A DNA stretch of 5,694 bases, from contig DMOO01000048.1 in NCBI GenBank assembly GCA_003456855.1, positions 1 to 5,694 on the forward strand, written 5' to 3'. The DNA is from Sphaerochaeta sp. (GTDB lineage: Bacteria > Spirochaetota > Spirochaetia > Sphaerochaetales > Sphaerochaetaceae). Shown piece by piece: positions 1 through 4,565 of this stretch. The notes beneath the pieces were generated by a model, which did no database searches, was not told where the DNA came from, and saw nothing but the letters and a program-made list of their open reading frames with translations. Both the position numbers and the translations under genes were made by a program. Numbering within the stretch: the first letter of the stretch is position 1; the number at the start of each line of letters is the position of its first letter.

Positions 1-684
1 ACAAAGAAGAGCCAGATTTTCTCAACAGCAGCGGATAATCAGCCGAGCGTTGAGGTACACGTTCTTCAGGGTGAAAGAGAATTCGCAGCTGATAACAAAA
101 CTCTCGGTCGCTTCCACCTTGACGGAATTATGCCCGCAAGACGCGGCGTTCCGCAGATTGAAGTTACCTTTGATATTGACGCTAACGGCATCGTTCACGT
201 TTCCGCAAAGGACCTCGGAACAGGCAAGGAGCAGAGCATCCAGATCCAGAGCTCAAGCGGATTGGACGACAGCGAGATCGACAGAATGGTCAAGGACGCT
301 GAGGCCCACGCCGAAGAGGACAAGAGAGAGCGTGAGAAGATCGATGCACGCAACAACGCCGACAGCCTGGTCTACCAGACAGAGAAGGCAATGAAGGACT
401 ACGGCGACAAGGTCGACGCAGCAAGCAAGGCATCAATCGAGAGCGCACTTGCAGACCTCAAGGCAGTCCTTGCAAACCAGAATGCAACAGTCGATGAGCT
501 CAAGGCCAAGACCGAGGCTCTCCAGACCGCTTCCTACAAGCTGGCAGAGGAGATGTACAAGAACGCCAACCCACAGGGTGGTGCAGGTCCTCAGGGACCT
601 CAGGGCGGCCCACAGCCAGGTCCACAGAACAACGGTCCTAGCAATGCTGGTGCATCAGACGCTGACTACGAGGTGGTCAACTAA
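1..684 (+). CDS. dnaK: Chaperone protein DnaK (Hsp70), C-terminal 227 residues; 5' end lies outside the window
   Basis: DnaK is the cytosolic ATP-dependent Hsp70 chaperone, working with DnaJ and GrpE. Frame 1 is open from the first base, so the ATG at 130 is internal (Met44 of this fragment). The fragment begins in the beta-sandwich substrate-binding domain, near E. coli residue 420. It shows the hallmark segments [11 protein letters not shown] (7-17), HVLQGER (20-26), ADNKTLGRF (30-38), [21 protein letters not shown] (51-71) and SSGL (85-88). The alpha-helical lid runs from about 89 to 188 and is rich in Glu, Lys and Ala. The last 38 residues are a flexible Gly/Pro/Gln tail ending in DADYEVVN, a variant of the usual acidic terminus. 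Tandem TAA stops (682-687) end it. A usual GIPPAPRG-type loop reads GIMPARRG here. Codon use in the first ~200 bases differs from the rest (see findings). Identification is near certain; only the N-terminal ATPase domain is missing. Confidence 0.97.
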   Translation, partial: TKKSQIFSTAADNQPSVEVHVLQGEREFAADNKTLGRFHLDGIMPARRGVPQIEVTFDIDANGIVHVSAKDLGTGKEQSIQIQSSSGLDDSEIDRMVKDAEAHAEEDKREREKIDARNNADSLVYQTEKAMKDYGDKVDAASKASIESALADLKAVLANQNATVDELKAKTEALQTASYKLAEEMYKNANPQGGAGPQGPQGGPQPGPQNNGPSNAGASDADYEVVN

Positions 685-710
685 TAAAACTCCGCAATAC
701 GGAAACGAGC

Positions 711-737
711 AAAGGCCGGTCAAATTGACCGGCTTTT
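711..737 (+). terminator. Intrinsic terminator after dnaK
   Basis: A 9-bp perfect inverted repeat (GCCGGTCAA at 715-723 and TTGACCGGC at 725-733) sits around a single A. In RNA the innermost pairs would open to give a stem of about 7 bp with a 5-nt loop. The stem is followed by TTTT and then GTGTGT, and the A tract at 711-713 faces the T tract, extending the pairing. A smaller hairpin (TCCG 691-694 / CGGA 700-703) lies between the dnaK stop and this stem. The U run is short, so read-through into dnaJ is possible. Confidence 0.8.
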
Positions 738-759
738 GTGTGTACTAATCCGTTGTTTT

Positions 760-787
760 TTGTTAACTTAGTGGTGATAGGTATATA
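760..787 (+). promoter_or_regulatory. Weak candidate sigma-70-like promoter for dnaJ
   Basis: TTGTTA (760-765) and TATATA (782-787) are separated by 16 bp, just after the dnaK terminator. The match is only fair. A start site predicted from this -10 would fall at about 794, downstream of the AAGGA ribosome-binding site (789-793), which argues against it being the main promoter. No HrcA/CIRCE inverted repeat (TTAGCACTC-N9-GAGTGCTAA) is present in the 113-bp gap. dnaJ may instead depend on read-through from dnaK. Confidence 0.2.
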
Positions 788-797
788 GAAGGATAAC

Positions 798-1922
798 ATG
801 GCTGACAAACGTGATTACTATGAGGTCCTCGGCGTCGCCAAGGGCGCCTCAAAAGAAGAGATAAAGAAGGCATACAGGAAACTCGCAATCGAGAACCACC
901 CTGACCGCAACCCTGGAGACAAGGCTGCGGAGGAGAGGTTCAAGGAGGCCACAGAGGCCTATGAGGTCCTGTCAGACGATACAAAGCGCCAGAACTACGA
1001 CAACTACGGCTTTGCCGGTGTAGACGGCAACCAGGGCTTCGGTGGAGCTGCATACAGAGACTTCAGCGACCTGTTCTCAGGAAGCTTCGGAGACATATTC
1101 TCCGATCTGTTCGGCTTTGGCGGAGGATCTGCACGCAGCAGGGCAAGAAGCAATCCCAATGTAGGCCAGAGCATCAGAGTCAACATCGAGGTCGACCTTC
1201 AGGACATCACACAGGACTTCAAGAAGGAGATGACCTATTCCCACCAGGTGGCCTGCGAGGCCTGCCATGGAACAGGTTCCGCAAACGGAAGCGCATCGGT
1301 TACAACCTGTCCGACCTGCGGTGGAGCAGGCCAGATCCACCAGTCCAGCGGCTTCTTCTCCATGCAGAGAACCTGCCCGACCTGTGGAGGAAGAGGTACG
1401 GTGATCAAGGACCCGTGCCCGAACTGCCGCGGAAACGGAACAGTCAGAAAGAGCCAGACGCTGAAGATCAAGATCCCAGCCGGAATCGAGAGCGGAAGCG
1501 ACATCATAATCCCTCAGATGGGAAATGCGGTTGCAAACTGCGCCACACCTGGCGACCTTTACGTCAGAGTCAACGTCAGACCTCACAGGTACTTTGTCAG
1601 AAGCGGTGAGGACCTCTACGTTCAGATCCCTATTTCGATGACCCAGGCAGCACTTGGTCTTGATATAAATGTCAAGAACATTCAGGGAGAGACCATCAAA
1701 GTCTCGATTCCTTCAGGAATCCAGGATGGAAAGATCATCCGCGTCAAGGGACAGGGGCTTCCAAGATACCACAACGTCGATTCCAGGGGCGACATGTACA
1801 TCAAGGTCCAGATCGATACACCTAAGAGACTCAGCATGAAGGCAAAGCAGATCATGAAGCAACTCTCCGATGTAATGGGCGAGAACGAGAACCCGACACC
1901 GGTTCAGTTCGAGAACGACTGA
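798..1922 (+). CDS. dnaJ: Chaperone protein DnaJ (Hsp40), full length
   Basis: DnaJ is the cytosolic co-chaperone that delivers unfolded clients to DnaK and stimulates its ATPase. The 374-residue product has the normal length and domain order of a type I (class A) Hsp40. The J-domain (about 5-70) carries the essential HPD at 34-36. A Gly/Phe-rich linker (about 71-112) contains DLF/DIF repeats (91-105). The zinc-binding domain has all four CxxCxGxG repeats: CEACHGTG 153-160, CPTCGGAG 171-178, CPTCGGRG 193-200 and CPNCRGNG 207-214. The substrate-binding C-terminal domains follow (about 220-345), with PGDLYV, QAALG and the [14 protein letters not shown] segment. The ATG at 798 is supported by AAGGA four bases upstream and by the canonical J-domain start (KRDYYEVLG). 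Its stop lies 21 bp before rlmB, so the two are probably co-transcribed. The C-terminal domains carry some unusual substitutions (see findings), but nothing suggests loss of function. Confidence 0.98.
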   Translation: MADKRDYYEVLGVAKGASKEEIKKAYRKLAIENHPDRNPGDKAAEERFKEATEAYEVLSDDTKRQNYDNYGFAGVDGNQGFGGAAYRDFSDLFSGSFGDIFSDLFGFGGGSARSRARSNPNVGQSIRVNIEVDLQDITQDFKKEMTYSHQVACEACHGTGSANGSASVTTCPTCGGAGQIHQSSGFFSMQRTCPTCGGRGTVIKDPCPNCRGNGTVRKSQTLKIKIPAGIESGSDIIIPQMGNAVANCATPGDLYVRVNVRPHRYFVRSGEDLYVQIPISMTQAALGLDINVKNIQGETIKVSIPSGIQDGKIIRVKGQGLPRYHNVDSRGDMYIKVQIDTPKRLSMKAKQIMKQLSDVMGENENPTPVQFEND

Positions 1923-1943
1923 TATTAATCCTAGGAGACCATA

Positions 1944-2696
1944 ATGGGCGAGAAGATAACCGGAATCCATGCAATCGAGGAAGCACTGAAGAGCGCTTCA
2001 CGTGGAAGCACCCTCTACCTTCTTAGAGGCGACAAGCGCAACAGCGCACTTGAATTCAAGGCAATGTCCACAGGAAAGACCGCAGTCAAGAAGGTCTCCG
2101 AGGTCGAGCTCAACAGACTTGCAGGCACAGAGGACCACAGAGGCGCAGTCCTTGACCTTGGTGCCAGAAGCTCGCAGAGCCAGGGTGGAAGGCTGAAGGA
2201 AGTCAGCATCATTGATTTCTGCAAGAGCCTCAAGGATGGACAGAGCGCTCTTGTTCTGGCTCTGGACGAGATCACCGACCCTCACAACCTTGGTGCAATA
2301 CTCAGAAGCGCAGACCAGTTCTCAGCTTCGCTGATCGTTGTTCCTGAGAGAAGAAGCGCAAGCGCCAACGAGACTGTAATAAGAATCTCCTCAGGTGCCG
2401 CACAGTATGTGACGATGTCCACAGTGACGAACCTTGCCAGGGAGCTCGATGTCCTGAAGGACTACGGCTTCTGGGTATACGGAGCCGACATGAACGGCGA
2501 GAACTCCTACAACATGGAGTTCCCGAAGAGAACCGTCATAGTCATGGGAAGCGAGGGAAGCGGAATGAGGTCCCTTGTACGCACAAAGTGCGACCACATG
2601 CTCTCAATCCCGATGTCAGGCCACATCGACTCCCTTAACGTCTCAGTCGCAGCCGGCATCCTGATGTACGAATATCGCAGGAGCAACCCGGTGTGA
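1944..2696 (+). CDS. rlmB: SpoU-family rRNA (guanosine-2'-O)-methyltransferase, RlmB/TrmH type
   Basis: The 250-residue product matches SpoU-family SPOUT methyltransferases, which use S-adenosylmethionine to methylate a ribose 2'-OH. RlmB modifies a guanosine of the 23S rRNA P loop (G2251 in E. coli). An N-terminal substrate-binding domain (about 1-80) starts with GIHAIEEAL (7-15), typical of RlmB, and contains HRGAV (65-69) where the family has an HQGI-like motif. The knotted catalytic domain shows all three SpoU motifs: motif 1 DPHNLGAILRSADQF (112-126) with Asn115 and the catalytic Arg121; motif 2 VIVMGSEGSGM (198-208); motif 3 LSIPMSGHIDSLNVSVAAGI (220-239). AGGAG (1933-1937) lies six bases before the ATG. 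The gene follows dnaJ by 21 bp and overlaps the next gene by 4 bp, so it sits mid-operon. Family assignment is firm; the exact target (23S G2251 versus a tRNA or another rRNA site) is inferred from the N-terminal domain and length. Confidence 0.9.
   Translation: MGEKITGIHAIEEALKSASRGSTLYLLRGDKRNSALEFKAMSTGKTAVKKVSEVELNRLAGTEDHRGAVLDLGARSSQSQGGRLKEVSIIDFCKSLKDGQSALVLALDEITDPHNLGAILRSADQFSASLIVVPERRSASANETVIRISSGAAQYVTMSTVTNLARELDVLKDYGFWVYGADMNGENSYNMEFPKRTVIVMGSEGSGMRSLVRTKCDHMLSIPMSGHIDSLNVSVAAGILMYEYRRSNPV
2679..2696 (+). promoter_or_regulatory. Ribosome-binding site and GTGA start/stop overlap (translational coupling)
   Basis: AGGAG (2679-2683) lies inside the last codons of rlmB, nine bases before a GTG (2693-2695) that overlaps the rlmB TGA (2694-2696). 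The site decides the downstream start: no in-frame ATG near it would keep the signal peptide. A 4-base start/stop overlap of this kind usually means that translation of the second gene is coupled to the first. Confidence 0.7.
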
Positions 2697-3814
2697 GAAG
2701 ACTGGTGGTTGTCCTTGCGATAGCTATCCTACTCACACTCTGTGCATGCACACAGGAACACGCTCCTGAAGCAAGCTACAGCACAACACAGTATTCTCTC
2801 TCAATATCCGATGACAAGGTCGTCTCCAGCGTTGACTGGGTCGTGAACGTCGAGAAGGACCCAGAGAGGGACTTTGTGATCCTCAACTTCACTGACATCC
2901 AGCTTGGAACCTCCTCCTATATTGTGGGCTCCGAAAGGATGAAGACCATGATCAAGGCCCTGATAGAGAAGGTCCAGCCTGATCTGATCACGATGACAGG
3001 TGACATGTCCTACGGCTGCGGACCTGCAATCTACGGCATTTGCTCATACATAGACAGCTTCGGAATCCCTTGGGCACCCATCTACGGCAACCATGACATG
3101 GAGAACTCCGGAATGTCCCCGACGACCCTCGCGAAGGTCCTGAACAACTACAGCAACTGCCTGTTCAAGGACGGTCCTGTGAACCTTATCGTGGACCCCA
3201 ACTACAATGTGGACGGCAAGGGAAACTACGTTGTGAACGTCGTGGAGAAGGGGAACGATGGCTTCAAAGTCATAAAATCGCTTGTTTTCTTCAATTCCTG
3301 CACAGAAGGCATCACAGAGCTCCAGATGAGCTGGTACCAGGACTGCATGGACAGCGTGCAGCAGTACGGAGAAGGCGGGGTGGTCTCATCTGTCGCCTTC
3401 ATGCACATACCGCTTCCTGAATATCTCGACGCCGCCTATGCAGCCTTCAAGACCTGGAACGTCAGCCTTGCAGAGACCTACACAACTTCTGCCTGGGAGT
3501 CCGGCTATGAGAACTCCTTCGGGGCCTGGCACTCAGGCGTTGACTACAGGGAGTCATTCGCAGGTGCCGCCGACATCTTCAAGAGCAAGGGCAACGACCT
3601 TGTGGTCTGCGGTCACAACCACAAGAACTGCTACTGCATAGACTACGACGGCATGACCTATCTCTATGCGCTCAAGACAGGAACCGGCCATTCCTATGAA
3701 GAGGGCATGGAGGGTGGAACCGAGATAAAGATCTCAGGCACAGGTGACTTTGCCGTGCGGCACTGCTTCTTCTATGACAACCACGGCTGCTACTATACGC
3801 CGCAGAGCTTCTGA
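2693..3814 (+). CDS. Calcineurin-like metallophosphoesterase, predicted lipoprotein
   Basis: The 373-residue product begins with Arg-Arg and a hydrophobic stretch (4-16) leading into L-C-A-C with Cys19 as the likely lipidated cysteine, so the enzyme should be anchored in the cell envelope outside the cytoplasm. The rest fits the calcineurin-like (binuclear metal) phosphoesterase fold. Candidate metal ligands in family order are D68 and Q70 (NFTDIQLG), D104 (TGDMSYG), N133-H134 (YGNHDME), H238 (FMHIPLPEY), and H308 and H310 (CGHNHKN). The first motif is D-x-Q instead of the commoner D-x-H, a variant also seen in purple-acid-phosphatase-like members. All other ligands are present, so activity is likely. 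The substrate (phosphomonoester, nucleotide or other) cannot be told from sequence. The region between 160 and 230 holds a family-specific insert with several cysteines. The GTG start overlaps the rlmB stop, making it the third gene of the dnaJ cluster; no functional link to the chaperones is evident. Confidence 0.88.
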   Translation: MRRLVVVLAIAILLTLCACTQEHAPEASYSTTQYSLSISDDKVVSSVDWVVNVEKDPERDFVILNFTDIQLGTSSYIVGSERMKTMIKALIEKVQPDLITMTGDMSYGCGPAIYGICSYIDSFGIPWAPIYGNHDMENSGMSPTTLAKVLNNYSNCLFKDGPVNLIVDPNYNVDGKGNYVVNVVEKGNDGFKVIKSLVFFNSCTEGITELQMSWYQDCMDSVQQYGEGGVVSSVAFMHIPLPEYLDAAYAAFKTWNVSLAETYTTSAWESGYENSFGAWHSGVDYRESFAGAADIFKSKGNDLVVCGHNHKNCYCIDYDGMTYLYALKTGTGHSYEEGMEGGTEIKISGTGDFAVRHCFFYDNHGCYYTPQSF

Positions 3815-3837
3815 CTTGTAATTGCTGTTTCTAAATA

Positions 3838-3912
3838 TCCCCAAAAAGCACCTGGAAAAGCTATATTTTGAAAGTTTCACTACTTTTCATAAAAAATAAG
3901 AGTTTTTGGGGA
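3838..3912. repeat. Widely spaced 10-bp inverted repeat in the convergent gap
   Basis: TCCCCAAAAA (3838-3847) and TTTTTGGGGA (3903-3912) are perfect reverse complements separated by 55 bp. They nearly fill the 101-bp gap between the phosphoesterase gene and the minus-strand gene, whose stop codon is 3916-3918. A smaller bulged hairpin (TGAAAGT 3869-3875 / ACTTTTCA 3882-3889) lies between the arms. The structure is placed where a two-way terminator would serve both converging transcripts, but the loop is large and no U tract follows either arm. No flanking direct repeat of useful length was seen, so a small transposon remnant is not supported. Confidence 0.5.
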
Positions 3913-3915
3913 GTC

Positions 3916-4467
3916 TTAATCAAGGGCGATGGAAAGACCGACCCTGCAGCCGGTCAGAATGCTTGCCACGTTGGCTTCAGGGACCCTGACAAGCGGTTTC
4001 TCGAAGCCTGGCACATACATCATGTCCAGGAGGGAGAAGCCTGCAGCAAGGAAGAGTCCACAACGCTGACCAATGTCATAGTGGAACTTCACAGTCGGCC
4101 TCAAGACCGCCTGAAAGCTCTTTATCATGGTCTCTGTGCCCATCATCAGATCCAGGCCTGCGTACATTCTGTAGCCTACATCCACGAAGAGCTTGAAGTA
4201 GGTGTAAAGGTCAGCACCGAAGAAGTAGGTCAGACCTGTCATGAAGCCTTGGGAGAAGGGGACGTCCTCGTACTTGTTCTCCATGATGCCCTCCACAACG
4301 GCGTAGACGGGGAATGTTGTCTCCAGATCTGCCCCGAACTGCCAGCGCCCCACATCGTGCGACACTCCGGCTCCTGAGAGCAGGCCCATGTTGATATTCA
4401 GATCAAGGGCTGAAAGGGAAAAGAGAATAACGATCGAGATGGCAAGAACAAGGAGAATCCTCTTCAT
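3916..4467 (-). CDS. Small secreted protein, probable outer-membrane beta-barrel; function unknown
   Basis: I do not recognise a named family. The 183-residue product starts MKRILLVLAISIVILFSLSA, a clear signal peptide with a likely cut after Ala20. The mature part (about 163 residues) alternates hydrophobic and polar residues in stretches typical of transmembrane beta strands: about 42-60, 73-92, 93-109, 118-132, 136-149 and 167-182. It is rich in Gly, Tyr, Phe and Leu, and the size would suit an eight-stranded barrel. The last residue is Asp rather than the aromatic residue common at barrel ends. The start is the first ATG after an in-frame stop seven codons upstream, but no Shine-Dalgarno sequence precedes it. 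A promoter match places transcription start only about 3 bases upstream, so the mRNA may be nearly leaderless. The overlapping plus-strand reading frame (3868-4377) has no secretion signal or recognisable motif and is taken as its shadow. It diverges from the Wzi-like gene at 4566. Confidence 0.8.
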   Translation of the reverse strand: MKRILLVLAISIVILFSLSALDLNINMGLLSGAGVSHDVGRWQFGADLETTFPVYAVVEGIMENKYEDVPFSQGFMTGLTYFFGADLYTYFKLFVDVGYRMYAGLDLMMGTETMIKSFQAVLRPTVKFHYDIGQRCGLFLAAGFSLLDMMYVPGFEKPLVRVPEANVASILTGCRVGLSIALD

Positions 4468-4476
4468 TTCAAAGCA

Positions 4477-4505
4477 AAGGTATCAGAAGCCCATGCAGCT
4501 GTCAA
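4477..4505 (-). promoter_or_regulatory. Candidate promoter for the minus-strand barrel gene
   Basis: Read on the minus strand, a perfect consensus -35 TTGACA (4505-4500) is followed by a 17-bp spacer and TACCTT (4482-4477), preceded by TGA, which fits an extended -10 (TGn). The -10 itself is weak (three of six consensus bases). The predicted start is near 4470, three bases before the ATG at 4467, which agrees with the lack of a Shine-Dalgarno sequence. Confidence 0.5.
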
Positions 4506-4520
4506 TTTGAACAATATGAC
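4501..4520. promoter_or_regulatory. Imperfect 20-bp dyad, candidate operator between divergent promoters
   Basis: The sequence has the symmetric form GTCA-nn-TTG-nn-CAA-nn-TGAC, with 14 of 20 positions self-complementary and its centre between 4510 and 4511. It overlaps the -35 of the minus-strand promoter (4500-4505) and the -35 of the plus-strand promoter (4516-4521), so a bound dimeric regulator could affect both genes. Part of the symmetry arises because each end contains an outward-facing TGAC of a -35 box. A chance dyad of this quality in a 98-bp gap is not very unlikely. Confidence 0.35.
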
Positions 4521-4544
4521 TTTGCACCAATACTGTGTTATACT
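4516..4544 (+). promoter_or_regulatory. Extended -10 promoter for the Wzi-like gene
   Basis: TATACT (4539-4544) is directly preceded by TGT, giving the extended -10 form TGn-TATACT. ATGACT (4516-4521), matching TTGACA at four of six bases, lies at the ideal 17-bp spacing. The predicted start is near 4551, leaving a leader of about 15 bases that holds the AAGAGG ribosome-binding site (4554-4559), six bases before the ATG at 4566. Confidence 0.65.
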
Positions 4545-4565
4545 TCTTCTGCTAAGAGGTTACCC

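Noticed and set aside
50..394. 114-codon plus-strand frame overlapping dnaK
   Set aside because: Out of frame with dnaK, whose conserved protein sequence fully explains this DNA.
738..797. CIRCE (HrcA operator) before dnaJ
   Set aside because: No TTAGCACTC / GAGTGCTAA pair or near match could be found in the gap.
1077..1586. 169-codon open frame on the minus strand inside dnaJ
   Set aside because: It lies antisense to the conserved zinc-finger coding region and its translation shows no domain. The frame is open because of the codon bias of dnaJ.
3838..3912. Miniature transposon with terminal inverted repeats
   Set aside because: There is no clear target-site duplication next to the arms, and the unit fits tightly between two gene ends, so a transcription-end structure is simpler.
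3868..4377. 169-codon open frame on the plus strand
   Set aside because: It is antisense to the signal-peptide-bearing minus-strand gene, has no recognisable motif or convincing ribosome-binding site, and has a composition typical of a shadow frame.
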